Part shown: positions 1 to 8,231 of the stretch, piece by piece | Position numbering within the stretch: position 1 is the stretch's first letter | Layout of the letters: each line of letters starts with the position of its first letter | Source: Stenotrophomonas sepilia | Lineage (GTDB): Bacteria > Pseudomonadota > Gammaproteobacteria > Xanthomonadales > Xanthomonadaceae | DNA length: 64,000 bases | Assembly (NCBI RefSeq): GCF_003244875.1 | Contig: NZ_LXXZ01000059.1 | Span: forward strand, 40,707-104,706 | Direction of reading: 5' to 3' | Notes under the pieces: generated by a model | The model's input: only the letters and a program-made list of their open reading frames with translations | Database searches by the model: none | Told to the model about the DNA's origin: nothing | Translations under genes and position numbers: made by a program

Positions 1-605
1 TTCCCCACCGTGACTTTGACCGCCCCAAGCGGCAAGAAATGAAACGTTTGATTCGCGTGGATCTGCAAAGCCGTCATCGCTGCGCACAACGGATCGATGT
101 CCCCCGCCAGCACCAGGATTTTTTCGCTTGGAAGGTGTTTCAGTTGACTCCTGATCGCGGCAAGGGCAAGCGAACCCGCGCCGCAACAGCTGTCGTAGAC
201 CTTGGCTCCGCTCCCACCAGGCCGATGCCTGGTGGCAAGGGCTTGAACCAGATCGAGAAGATCGCCGGGAGTGAAAGACTGACCCAGCCCTTCTCCACCC
301 TTCCTGGCCAGCAGCTCGGCATGGACCCGTCCCAGGACATCGTCAAACGGCCTGCTTGCGAAGACCGCTTTGATGTAAGCGTTGATGGCTGCTACCACTT
401 CAGGCGCTTCTTCGACATTTTTTTTCAAGGGTCCAAAAGCAAGGACTTTGGTGTCGAGGTGACCCTTGGTGTCTGCGTGGATATGTGCCATTGACATCAG
501 TGCGTGCTGAACGAACGTTTCGAATGCAACCCGCGGATTCCACGGCTTGCCAGGATTGGAAGGAATGGCGCGGATGGCCTTTACCAGGTTGGCGACCTCA
601 TTCAT
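1..605 (-). CDS. N-6 adenine DNA methylase, C-terminus beyond the window (partial)
   Basis: An open frame reads from ATG at 605 to the left edge without a stop, giving 201 residues. Visible motifs are GQSFTP at residues 108-113, typical of the helix preceding the catalytic fold of HsdM-like N6-adenine methylases; DSCCGAGS at 138-145, an S-adenosylmethionine-binding motif I; and GDIDPLC at 168-174, a motif II-like acidic loop. The catalytic NPPY-type motif would lie beyond the edge. The start overlaps the stop of the preceding methyltransferase (ATGAATGA), so the two are translationally coupled. The role is probably DNA modification by a mobile element, either protective or as part of a restriction system. 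No restriction or specificity subunit is visible here. The family assignment is firm at fold level; the precise system is unknown. Confidence 0.8.
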   Translation of the reverse strand, partial: MNEVANLVKAIRAIPSNPGKPWNPRVAFETFVQHALMSMAHIHADTKGHLDTKVLAFGPLKKNVEEAPEVVAAINAYIKAVFASRPFDDVLGRVHAELLARKGGEGLGQSFTPGDLLDLVQALATRHRPGGSGAKVYDSCCGAGSLALAAIRSQLKHLPSEKILVLAGDIDPLCAAMTALQIHANQTFHFLPLGAVKVTVG

Positions 606-1269
606 CGTTGGCCGCCCCCACGTCAGTGCGCGACACCCGGCTCACGTGGGCCATGTCGAGGTAGGTTCCGCGAATCAGGCCAGACTCCACTCCCCGCTTG
701 AGCCTGCGCGCGGCTTCAGCACCGTAGCCGATGAACACCGAGCCAGCCGGGCAACTCGTGCCCGGGGTCCCATCCGGGCGGCAGAACGACAGACGCCCCT
801 TCGTGAACACCACCGCTGAAACGTTGGGGTGGTTGAGCACCGAATCCTGCATCCAGCTCGTTTCCATCCGCGCCAGCACAAGGGCAATCCCGTTGCCATG
901 CTCTGCGGCCTTCTCCATCCAGCGGTGCTGCGAGGTCGGGCTGTTCTTGTGCCCACCGTAGGGCGGATTCATCAACACGAACGCCGTCTTCGGCCAGAGA
1001 GTCTTGAGCCCGTCGTCACTGGGCTTCAGCATCCGGGTGGCCGTGCGCCAGGGCATGCCCTGCTGCGGGATGCAGGGATCCAGGTCAAACGGACCCAGGC
1101 CGTGGACGGTCTCCGGCGGGGTGAGCCAGGTTTCGGTCGTGATGCCTTTCGGCGCCCGGTCGTAACCAACGTTGTTGGCGACGGCGAGCGAAAGCCTGGT
1201 CTGCTTGGGCTTCTTCGCGGGCTTCTTCGGCTTGGTCGAAACAGGGAGGGGGCGAGCAACAGCGTTCAT
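598..1269 (-). CDS. Phage-type DNA N-6-adenine methyltransferase (Dam_2-like)
   Basis: This 223-residue protein has the layout of the short phage and plasmid DNA N-6-adenine methyltransferase family. TWLTPP is at residues 47-52, FDLDPC at 61-66 and the catalytic NPPY at 101-104, followed by a conserved CRPDG...AGSVFIGYG segment. It probably methylates adenine in element or host DNA. The start is taken at ATG 1269 because a GGAG lies at the right distance upstream, which drops 11 residues of the longer open frame. An N-terminal Lys/Pro-rich stretch (residues 10-25) may bind DNA. The stop overlaps the start of the downstream methylase. It lies in a minus-strand accessory cluster beside tRNA-Thr. 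Confidence 0.85.
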   Translation of the reverse strand: MNAVARPLPVSTKPKKPAKKPKQTRLSLAVANNVGYDRAPKGITTETWLTPPETVHGLGPFDLDPCIPQQGMPWRTATRMLKPSDDGLKTLWPKTAFVLMNPPYGGHKNSPTSQHRWMEKAAEHGNGIALVLARMETSWMQDSVLNHPNVSAVVFTKGRLSFCRPDGTPGTSCPAGSVFIGYGAEAARRLKRGVESGLIRGTYLDMAHVSRVSRTDVGAANDE

Positions 1270-1395
1270 GGGAAATCTCCAGGGTTGAGTTTTTTGGGGC
1301 AAAGCTCCGCCAGCACGGCTGGTCGGCCGCGTTTCGCGAAAGGGTTTGAGGGGATTGGGCCAGACCTGGCCCCGGGCTACCGCTGCGCTGCTGGC

Positions 1396-1644
1396 TTAGC
1401 CGTTGGCGGCGTCTTGGACGTCGAGGAAGGCGTCCAGCGTTGCCAGCTGCAGGGTGAGCACCTGGCCGGAGGGCACGCCCCGCAGGTCGCGGTTGGGCAC
1501 GATGACCGACGTGCTGGTGTCGGCGGCAAGCACGCCCAACGCGTGGGGCAGAACGTCGGCCAGGGCGTCCGCGAGGGCCTGCGGGGTCACGTTGGAGAAC
1601 TGGTTCAAGAGCGAGGGGTCGAGCGAGAGGATGAGCGGCTGCAT
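1396..1644 (-). CDS. Small protein of unknown function in the thrW-linked element
   Basis: An 82-residue acidic protein with no family I recognise. It is rich in Leu, Asp and Ala and lacks obvious membrane segments or cysteines. It begins with ATG at 1644, just downstream of a rho-independent terminator on the same strand, so it may be the first gene of the transcript that carries the two methyltransferases. The ribosome-binding site is weak (GGA about 12 bases upstream). It could be a real small accessory protein or a spurious frame; its codon use and position between same-strand genes favour the former. Confidence 0.5.
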   Translation of the reverse strand: MQPLILSLDPSLLNQFSNVTPQALADALADVLPHALGVLAADTSTSVIVPNRDLRGVPSGQVLTLQLATLDAFLDVQDAANG

Positions 1645-1741
1645 GTCGGCGTGTCCGTGCTGGGATGGTGTGAATCATCCGGGTTTGGGCAAGGCCGATA
1701 CGCCCAGAATAGGGCACCTGCCCCTTTTTCCTTGGGGCATG

Positions 1742-1769
1742 AAAAAAGCCCCAGGGGTAATCTGGGGCT
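1742..1769 (-). terminator. Rho-independent terminator after the 439-residue gene
   Basis: An 8-bp perfect stem (AGCCCCAG/CTGGGGCT) with a 7-base loop is followed, on the minus strand, by six T residues. It sits about 90 bases past the stop at 1857 and separates the two upstream element genes from the methyltransferase group. Confidence 0.85.
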
Positions 1770-1856
1770 TGGGGTGGTGACCTGGGCTGCGGCGGAAGCC
1801 GCGGCCTCCCTGCCTCTTCTTCCAAGACCGAGCCGGCGGGCAGCCGGCGAGCAGGC

Positions 1857-3176
1857 TTAGAACCGGAACGGGGCGGGCTTCGTCGTCACCGCCGCTCGCG
1901 GCAGACTCACTTCAAAGCTCGCTCTGCGCGCACGGGCGCTCCATTCCCGAGCCATCTTCTCCTCCTCCTGCGCGTCCTGGATTTTCTGATCCAGCACCGC
2001 AACTCGCTTCGCTGTGACGCGCTCCCCCTGCTGCTCTTGCTTCCAACCCTCGATGGCCGTCGCCGCTTGGTTCGCAGCGCGGGAAAGCTCATCCCCCCAG
2101 AATCCCAGTGCGCTGATGTAATCCCTCAGCAGCTGTTCTCGCCTGAGGTTGTCCAGCCAGTCCAAGCTCAACGCTTCGGGGAGAGTTTGCTCGCGCGATT
2201 CAAACTTCAAGACGTTTCCAAAAGGGTCTACTTGCGCATACCCCTCTTTGATCATCGCCTTCCGGATTCGCTGGTTGTTGGTGAGATCGATGTCGATGAT
2301 CTTCGAGGGGCCGTTCTTTCCCTCAAAGAAGACCCGGATGGCACCTTTTTCCAGCACCTGGATGTAGCCAATGATTTTCGATGGCTTGAGGGTCTTCGGT
2401 TGCCCATGGACAACGATCGATCTTCCAACGGGGTCAGCCTCCCCGCGAAAGGCCCTCCAGTCTTTCAAAACCGGATTTTGGTCGGCCCAGGAAATCAAGT
2501 CGCAAGGCAATACCCGCTCTTTGCTGCCCTCTCCCCGGCGTCTCGCCGGGTCTTTAGAAAGGCGGTCGTTCAACGCTCCTTGGGCTCCCTTAAGGATCTC
2601 AAGCTGTCGCTTTGCCTCCCCCTGCTTCAGCTTCGGCTTTTCAGGTTTGGCCTTTGCCTGAGTCTTCCCAGATTCAATCGAGGCCGTTCTCTGCGCGGCT
2701 TTCTCCAGCCGCTCCAAGCGCGCCTTTTCTTTGAGCGACACCGTTCCTTTTGAGGGAGTGAACAGCAGCGGCTCGGGCTGGGCGCTCGCTTTGAGCGCCT
2801 CGCACTCGTCTTGGCTTAGCCCCAGCAGTGCTGCCACGTCCGAAAAGCTCCACCGCTCGGGGATTCCCCGCAACAGCTCCTCTTGAAGCAAGCCGTCTTT
2901 GATGATCCCCATCAGCTGCCTGCTGGGCATATTGAAGAGCCCGGCCGCTTCGGCAAGGGTCATGGGGTCGGCCTGCTTCCCTCGCTCCACGTCTTCCTGG
3001 ATGCCTTGGTAGACCTGGCTCCAGGTGGTGCCGTCCTCCCAGCTCCGAACCGACGCGCGCACGTCTGCGTCCAGCCTCTTACCCTTTTGCGTCAACTCGC
3101 GGTTTCGCGGTTTGACGTGGAGAGACCAGTGCCTCTTGAGGAGAACGGTCTCGCATTCTGCGCGCGTGTAGCTCAT
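1857..3176 (-). CDS. Accessory 439-residue protein with HTH-like N-terminus and PFRF tail
   Basis: I do not recognise a family for this protein. The N-terminal third contains helix-turn-helix-like segments (LAEAAGLFNMPSRQLMGIIK near residue 80 and WSFSDVAALLGLSQDE near 110). A Lys/Glu-rich coiled-coil-like stretch follows around 150-210, then a beta-rich core, and a long charged helix near 370-420. It ends in KPAPFRF. The neighbouring upstream gene ends in KPFRF although the two proteins are otherwise dissimilar. It starts at ATG 3176, 38 bases after the preceding stop, so co-transcription is likely. GC content is visibly lower than in the core genes. A DNA-associated role in the mobile element is an inference. 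Confidence 0.75.
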   Translation of the reverse strand: MSYTRAECETVLLKRHWSLHVKPRNRELTQKGKRLDADVRASVRSWEDGTTWSQVYQGIQEDVERGKQADPMTLAEAAGLFNMPSRQLMGIIKDGLLQEELLRGIPERWSFSDVAALLGLSQDECEALKASAQPEPLLFTPSKGTVSLKEKARLERLEKAAQRTASIESGKTQAKAKPEKPKLKQGEAKRQLEILKGAQGALNDRLSKDPARRRGEGSKERVLPCDLISWADQNPVLKDWRAFRGEADPVGRSIVVHGQPKTLKPSKIIGYIQVLEKGAIRVFFEGKNGPSKIIDIDLTNNQRIRKAMIKEGYAQVDPFGNVLKFESREQTLPEALSLDWLDNLRREQLLRDYISALGFWGDELSRAANQAATAIEGWKQEQQGERVTAKRVAVLDQKIQDAQEEEKMAREWSARARRASFEVSLPRAAVTTKPAPFRF

Positions 3177-3213
3177 TGCTTCCCCTCAAGCCGCTGATCG
3201 GGATGGTAGCCGG

Positions 3214-3993
3214 TTAGAAGCGGAACGGCTTCCGGGTGCTGGGACCCGCCGCGGGCGGCAGGCCGTCGTCCAAGCCTTGAGCACGGGCTTGGTTGCGGAC
3301 CTCGCTCCACGCCGCCTGGAACGCGGACTGTGCCGCCTCCATTGCGTCATCGAATCGCTCGCGCGCCTCCATGCTGACCCAGGGCTCCAGCAGGGCGTCG
3401 GCCAAGGGAGCCTCCCAGATTTTGCCCTCTGCCAGGGCCCTGTCGCGCTCTTCGATGGGCAGCAGTTGCACATGCCCCACCAAACGCCCGTCCTGCCGCA
3501 CCCAGGGCTGAAGCTCAGCGAAGCAGTCGGCGGGCGTTGCGGTCAGCGCAGGGCGCTGCTGAGGCTGCCCCAGCACGGCCAACACCTCGCCCCAAAACTC
3601 CGTTGCATCGAAGGTGGCCAAGGCAAAGGCCAGGGACGTCATGTCGGCCAGTGCCATGTGCTTGGCCCGGTCAGGAACCCGCCCACCCTTGCGCGGCACA
3701 ATGGGGTTGGCACCGGTGACCGTGTGCCGGGCTGGGTGGGCCTTGGGGGTGGCCTGTCCTGCAACGTCAGTGTCTGTGAGCCCGTCGAGCGCCTCGGCGA
3801 GCGCAGTCACCGGCACCAGCCAACTGCCGCCCAACTTGCGCAAGCCGGGAACGATGACGCCGGCCGCCAGTTGCTCGCGGGTCTGCTCGTAGCTGCCGGC
3901 CCCCGTTCGGTTGAGCACCCGCGCCACGTCCTCGACCGACAAGAGCGGCTTGTCGGGGAACATGGCGCGCAGGATGGGCAGCATTCCGGTCAT
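3214..3993 (-). CDS. HTH-domain accessory protein with PFRF tail, adjoining tRNA-Thr
   Basis: The start at ATG 3993 gives 259 residues. The open frame runs further upstream to a TTG at 4095, but that codon lies inside the hairpin that terminates tRNA-Thr, so I reject it; ATG codons at residues 4 and 11 are alternatives. Residues 17-70 (LLSVEDVARVLN ... GGSWLVPVTALAEAL) look like an excisionase or MerR-type helix-turn-helix. The rest is helical and unassigned, ending in KPFRF. Being the gene closest to the tRNA attachment site, it could be an excisionase-like regulator. That role is inferred from the fold and position only. Confidence 0.7.
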   Translation of the reverse strand: MTGMLPILRAMFPDKPLLSVEDVARVLNRTGAGSYEQTREQLAAGVIVPGLRKLGGSWLVPVTALAEALDGLTDTDVAGQATPKAHPARHTVTGANPIVPRKGGRVPDRAKHMALADMTSLAFALATFDATEFWGEVLAVLGQPQQRPALTATPADCFAELQPWVRQDGRLVGHVQLLPIEERDRALAEGKIWEAPLADALLEPWVSMEARERFDDAMEAAQSAFQAAWSEVRNQARAQGLDDGLPPAAGPSTRKPFRF

Positions 3994-4061
3994 GGGCTGG
4001 GGAAAAAGTGGGGAAAAACTATCCCTGGAAATCCCTGTTTTTCCCGGGGTGAACCAGCAGG

Positions 4062-4101
4062 GCAAGAAAAAGGGGTTGGTCGGAAATCCGGCCAACCCCT
4101 T
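4062..4101 (-). terminator. Terminator of tRNA-Thr
   Basis: Two 14-base arms (AAGGGGTTGGYCGG type) pair with one mismatch around an AAAT loop. They are followed on the minus strand by five T residues. The hairpin lies 29 bases beyond the tRNA CCA end and probably ends its transcript. On the plus strand an A-run and a T-containing tail make it weakly bidirectional. Confidence 0.85.
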
Positions 4102-4129
4102 GATTTTACTGCTTTTTCAAGCTTAAAAC

Positions 4130-4205
4130 TGGTGCCGGAAACAGGAGTCGAACCTGCGACCTACGCATTACGAATGCGCCGCTCTACCAACTGAGCTATT
4201 CCGGC
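4130..4205 (-). tRNA. thrW: tRNA-Thr(CGT), thrW-like
   Basis: The 76-nt minus-strand sequence folds as a full cloverleaf: acceptor GCCGGAA pairs with TTCCGGC, and a D-arm with AGCTCAGTTGGTAGAGC is present. The anticodon loop TTCGTAA carries CGT and reads ACG, the T-arm has GGTTCGACTCC, and the CCA end is encoded at 4130-4132. It closely resembles E. coli thrW, a well-known phage and island integration site. The DNA beyond its 3' end is accessory in character, which fits use as an attachment site. The second att copy is not in the window. Confidence 0.97.
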
Positions 4206-4255
4206 GGAGCACGCGATTTTACGGGCTGCGCGCCCCGACGGTCAATCCATCTGGC

Positions 4256-5260
4256 TCAGCCCGCCCCCACCCGGTTCGCACACACCCGCCCCTCGGCGAA
4301 ATCCCGCAGGTTCCCCAGCGTGATCGCCGAGATCTCCTGCAGCGCCTCTACGGTGAGGAAGCCCTGGTGGCCGGTCACCAGCACGTTGGGGAAGGTCATC
4401 AGGCGCTGGAAGGCCTCGTCGTCGATGATCTCGCCGGACAGGTCCTGGAAGAACAGCGCGCTTTCCTGCTCGTAGACGTCGATGGCCAGATGACCCAGCC
4501 GCCGTGACTTCAGCGCGCGGATCACCGCATGGGTATCGACCAGCCCGCCGCGCGAGGTGTTGACCAGCATCGCGCCGGTCTTCATCCGCGCCAGCGAGGC
4601 GTCGTTGATCAGGTGCTGGGTATCGGGCGTCAGCGGGCAATGCAGCGACACGATATCGGCGCGCGCCAGCAGTTCATCCAGCCCAACCATGTCGCCCACG
4701 CCGGCGAAGGCCGGCGATGGATACGGGTCATGCCCCAGCACGGTGCAGCCCATGCCGCGGAAGATGCGCGCGGTAGCCAGGCCGATCTTGCCGGTGCCGA
4801 CGATGCCGACCGTGCGCCCATGCAGGGTGCTGCCGAGCAGGCCATCGAGCATGAAGTTGCCCTCGCGCACGCGATTGTAGGCGCGATGGGTCTGCCGGTT
4901 GAGCGTCATCACCAGCGCCAGCGCGTGCTCGGCCACGGCTTCGGGGGAATAGGCCGGCACCCGCGCGACGAACAGGCCCAGCGCTTTGGCAGCTGCCAGG
5001 TCCACATTGTTGAAGCCGGCGCAGCGCAGCAGCACGGCGCGCACGCCCAAGGCATGCAGCGCGTGCAGTACCGGCGCGTCGAGGCGGTCATTGACGAACA
5101 CGCATACCGCGGCGCAGTCCTGTGCCAACGCAGCGGTATGCACGTCCAGCGCGGCATCGAAGTACACGAATGCAAAGCCCTGCCCGGCCGCATCGCGCTG
5201 GTTGGCCTCATCGAGGAAACGACGATCGTAGGGGCGGGCACTGAAAACGGCGATCTGCAT
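4256..5260 (-). CDS. ldhA: D-lactate dehydrogenase (NAD-dependent)
   Basis: This 334-residue D-2-hydroxyacid dehydrogenase reduces pyruvate to D-lactate with NADH in the cytoplasm. It has the LdhA-type substrate loop VPAYSPEAVAEHALAL, the Rossmann motif GTGKIGLATA, the catalytic Arg in NTSRGG, the Glu in DVYEQE and the His in TGHQGF. Length and motif order match fermentative LdhA rather than PdxB or SerA. ATG at 5260 is chosen over the longer frame (11 extra residues) because the family begins with the MQIAVFSARPYD type sequence. It is monocistronic, with the tRNA downstream and a hairpin upstream. Confidence 0.93.
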   Translation of the reverse strand: MQIAVFSARPYDRRFLDEANQRDAAGQGFAFVYFDAALDVHTAALAQDCAAVCVFVNDRLDAPVLHALHALGVRAVLLRCAGFNNVDLAAAKALGLFVARVPAYSPEAVAEHALALVMTLNRQTHRAYNRVREGNFMLDGLLGSTLHGRTVGIVGTGKIGLATARIFRGMGCTVLGHDPYPSPAFAGVGDMVGLDELLARADIVSLHCPLTPDTQHLINDASLARMKTGAMLVNTSRGGLVDTHAVIRALKSRRLGHLAIDVYEQESALFFQDLSGEIIDDEAFQRLMTFPNVLVTGHQGFLTVEALQEISAITLGNLRDFAEGRVCANRVGAG

Positions 5261-5318
5261 GGGCGGGCCTGGCGGGAATTCCCTGCCGACCATACCGCAG
5301 CACCTGCCCTGATGGGAT

Positions 5319-5348
5319 GGCCCCGGCGATACGGATATCGCCGGGGCC
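5319..5348 (-). terminator. Perfect 13-bp hairpin after the autotransporter gene
   Basis: GGCCCCGGCGATA pairs perfectly with TATCGCCGGGGCC around a CGGA loop, ten bases past the autotransporter stop. There is no T-run on the minus strand, so it may be a 3'-end stabiliser or a weak terminator. Confidence 0.6.
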
Positions 5349-5357
5349 GAGTGCCCT

Positions 5358-8231
5358 TTAGAACCGGTAGCCCAGGCCCAGCATCACGCCGTTCTGGATC
5401 TGCCCATCGCGGCGTTCGCCCACGTAGTCGGCCATGATCGACAGGCGCTCGCTGGCACGGCTGGTCACGCCCAGGTTCCAGGCCAGCACCTGCTCGCCCA
5501 CGGCTTGGCTGCTGGCACCGAACAGCAGGTCCGGAGCTGCGGCGAAGCCGGTGCTGTAGCGGGCCTGGGTGTCACCCAGTTCCTTCTGCCAGACCACGCG
5601 CGCGCGCGGGGTGATGCGCTCGCCGTTGTTGCCTTCGAAGGTCTTGAACAGCTGCAGGCCCGCACCCACGCGAATGCTCTCCAGGCTGCCACTGCGGCCG
5701 ACCAGCGCACCGGCGCCCTGCCCTTCATTGAAACGGGTGGCCGAGGTCCGTGCGTAGTCCACCACCGGCAGCAGCGGCTGGATCACCAGTCCCTTGCCGG
5801 CGGTGAAGGAGAACGCGTGTTCGACTCGCGCCGAGATCGCATCGTTGCTGTATCGGGCGCGCAGCGGCTGTTGCAGGCCATCGATGGCCGAAAGGCTGCG
5901 GCGGGTGTCATGCCGCAGATGGGTGTAGCGCACGGCCGCCGACAGATAGCCGCGCGCGTACGTGGCATCCAGGTAACCGCCCACGTCCAGCGCGCGCACA
6001 TCACCGGTGAAACCGGAGCCATCGCTGGCCTTGGTCGACATGTCGGCCGCTGCCACGCTGACGCCAAGGGTGACGCGGTCATCGGCCACGCGGGTGTCGG
6101 CACCGACCACGATGCCACCGATGTTGTGGCTCAGGCCGGCCACGCCGCCGTCGGCATCGATGCGGCCATGGCTGGCGAAACCGCGCGCCCACAGGCCACG
6201 GCTGCGACCCGCTACGCCGCTGTCGCCGGCACCCTCGCCCGCCGGCTCGACCAGATGCATGGCCAGCTGGTTGAACAGGCTGCCATGGCGCATGCCCGGC
6301 TGCGCCGACACCGACTGCGCCGCCTGCGAAGCCAACCCGTCTGCATCGCCGCCACTGCGCATCGCTGCCTGGTGCTGCTGCACGACGTTGCCGATGCTGC
6401 CGATCAGTGCATTGTCGGCCAGGCGCAGGCTGGCGTGCGCGTCACCGCGCAGGGCGCCAGCCTGCTGTGCGATCACATCACGGTCAGCGAACTGCAGCGC
6501 GCCGAGCAACGACTTCAGGCCGCTGTCCTGGCGGGCCGATGCAGCGGCCAGCGCGCGCCCCAGGCCGTCGCCGGAGGTGCCATTGGTGAACAGGCCCAGC
6601 TGATCGAAGCCTGGATTGGCGGTCAACCACAGGCCATCGGCGGTCTGGTTGACGTTGAAGCTGAGCAGCGAATTGTGGCGCGGGCGGAACACTTCACCGG
6701 CCGTGATGCTGGCGCTGTAACCGGCATCGCCCAGCCGCACGGCATCCTGGAAGCCCCCCTGGTAGATCGGTCCTTCCACCAGGTCGCGACGGTAGGTGCC
6801 GGCATAGAAGCCCTGGGCGACGTTCAACGCCAGGTGTGCGCCCTGCGCGATCACCAGCGCGCCCTCCTCGGAGCCGCCATCGTAGAAGCTGCCCACGCGC
6901 AGGCGGCCACTGCCGGTACCACCGGTTTCGGTAACGTCGAACAGCACCTGCCCGCCGGGCATGATGTTGACGTAGCCGTGGGTCACCAGATCACCACCAC
7001 GCGGCATCAGCGTGCCGAACACGCGCAGGCGGTTGAAGCCGTCTTCGCGGTAGGACGGGCCGGTGCCATCCAGCAACGCATCGCTGTCGGTGCCGACCGA
7101 TGCGATATCACCGTGGCCGACCACGATGCTGCCCGGCATCACCCGCAGTTCGGGGGTGCGCAGCGCACCACCCTCCAGTGCGATGGTGCCGTTGTCCACC
7201 AGAATGAAATCGGCGCCGGTGGTTTCGGCGGTGCGCCAGGTGGCGCCGTTGCTGACACGGATCACGCCCGCCGAACTGCCCAGGGTGGACGCATCCAGAT
7301 CGGCCAGCCGCAACTGGCCGCGCAGCTCTTCCTGGAGGTCGGGATCGGCGAGCAGCTGCTGCAGCGACTGCGTGCCGATGCCGTTCGGCCCCCGCGTGGA
7401 GACGTTGTACAGGCTCACCGCGTAGTTGATGTAGGTGCTGGCCCAGTCGGTGTTCCAGCGCGCGAAATCGTCGTCGACGAAGGCCTGCAGCTGGCGCGCG
7501 GTGCGCAGGTAGCCCGGGTTGATGTCGCCGCTGACGTTGCTGGTGACATGCAGGGTGTCGCCCGGATCGCGATAGCCTGCCGTGTTGATGATGTTGTTGC
7601 CGCGGATGTCCTGGCCCGGGAACGACTCCAGCTTGCTGCCGCTGCCATCCGGATCGAAGGTGACCGACGTACCCGTGGTGCGCGCCGGGTCGCGGAATAC
7701 CAGCAGGCCATTGGGTTGAACCACTTCATACAGCGCCTTGTGCAACAGGCCCGCATCCATCCCGCCGCCGTAGTTGCCTGTGTAGATCTGGGTCATGCGC
7801 GCTGACGGCGCATAGGTGATCTTGCCGCCACTGCTGGCGGCATGGATCTGCACCGAGTCGACCAGTGGCAGATCGCCGCCGAGGTAACGGTTGACGCCAC
7901 CGGACTGCATGATCGAGCAGGACGAGATGCAGTGGCCGGACACGATGGTGTCCAGGCCCTGGGTGCGGATCACCGCCTGCAGCCACTCGCCGGCGATCAG
8001 CGCGCCACCATTGGATGTGCGCAGCACGACCTCGCGGATCGGACGGCCTTCAGCCTGTGCCTTGGCCAGCAGCGCGGGCAGCGCCACCACATCGGCAACG
8101 GTGACGCCGCCGCTGAGGAAGACGCGATCGTCCCGCACGTGATAATTCATTGCCATGACGTCATCAACCGCCGCCATGGCGGTGATGCCCATCAGCCCGG
8201 CCAAGGCCAGGCTCAACTTCGAATGCTTCAT
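5358..8231 (-). CDS. Autotransporter with N-terminal ClpP-like (COG3904-type) domain
   Basis: This 957-residue protein starts at ATG 8231 with a GGAGAGAG site; the longer frame is rejected because a Sec signal begins at MKHSKLSLALAG. Residues 33-135 resemble periplasmic ClpP/crotonase-fold proteins: the strand VFLSGG, then VVLRTSNGG (68-76), GHCISSCSIMQSGG (99-112) and a histidine at 130. A long beta-rich passenger follows. The last roughly 270 residues form an autotransporter beta-barrel (LWARGFASHGRID ... ending LGYRF). The protein is presumably exported to the cell surface through its own barrel. Fusion of this N-terminal fold to an autotransporter is unusual. Whether it is catalytic is unknown. 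It is divergent from the fecI-type sigma gene. Confidence 0.88.
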   Translation of the reverse strand: MKHSKLSLALAGLMGITAMAAVDDVMAMNYHVRDDRVFLSGGVTVADVVALPALLAKAQAEGRPIREVVLRTSNGGALIAGEWLQAVIRTQGLDTIVSGHCISSCSIMQSGGVNRYLGGDLPLVDSVQIHAASSGGKITYAPSARMTQIYTGNYGGGMDAGLLHKALYEVVQPNGLLVFRDPARTTGTSVTFDPDGSGSKLESFPGQDIRGNNIINTAGYRDPGDTLHVTSNVSGDINPGYLRTARQLQAFVDDDFARWNTDWASTYINYAVSLYNVSTRGPNGIGTQSLQQLLADPDLQEELRGQLRLADLDASTLGSSAGVIRVSNGATWRTAETTGADFILVDNGTIALEGGALRTPELRVMPGSIVVGHGDIASVGTDSDALLDGTGPSYREDGFNRLRVFGTLMPRGGDLVTHGYVNIMPGGQVLFDVTETGGTGSGRLRVGSFYDGGSEEGALVIAQGAHLALNVAQGFYAGTYRRDLVEGPIYQGGFQDAVRLGDAGYSASITAGEVFRPRHNSLLSFNVNQTADGLWLTANPGFDQLGLFTNGTSGDGLGRALAAASARQDSGLKSLLGALQFADRDVIAQQAGALRGDAHASLRLADNALIGSIGNVVQQHQAAMRSGGDADGLASQAAQSVSAQPGMRHGSLFNQLAMHLVEPAGEGAGDSGVAGRSRGLWARGFASHGRIDADGGVAGLSHNIGGIVVGADTRVADDRVTLGVSVAAADMSTKASDGSGFTGDVRALDVGGYLDATYARGYLSAAVRYTHLRHDTRRSLSAIDGLQQPLRARYSNDAISARVEHAFSFTAGKGLVIQPLLPVVDYARTSATRFNEGQGAGALVGRSGSLESIRVGAGLQLFKTFEGNNGERITPRARVVWQKELGDTQARYSTGFAAAPDLLFGASSQAVGEQVLAWNLGVTSRASERLSIMADYVGERRDGQIQNGVMLGLGYRF

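Noticed and set aside
3994..4095. N-terminal extension of the HTH gene next to tRNA-Thr
   Set aside because: The longer frame begins with TTG inside the tRNA terminator hairpin, has no ribosome-binding site and reads as low-complexity residues.
5505..7805. Long plus-strand frame opposite the autotransporter gene
   Set aside because: It is a GC-bias shadow: its product is Ala/Gln/His/Arg-rich with no domain, while the minus frame shows signal peptide and beta-barrel.
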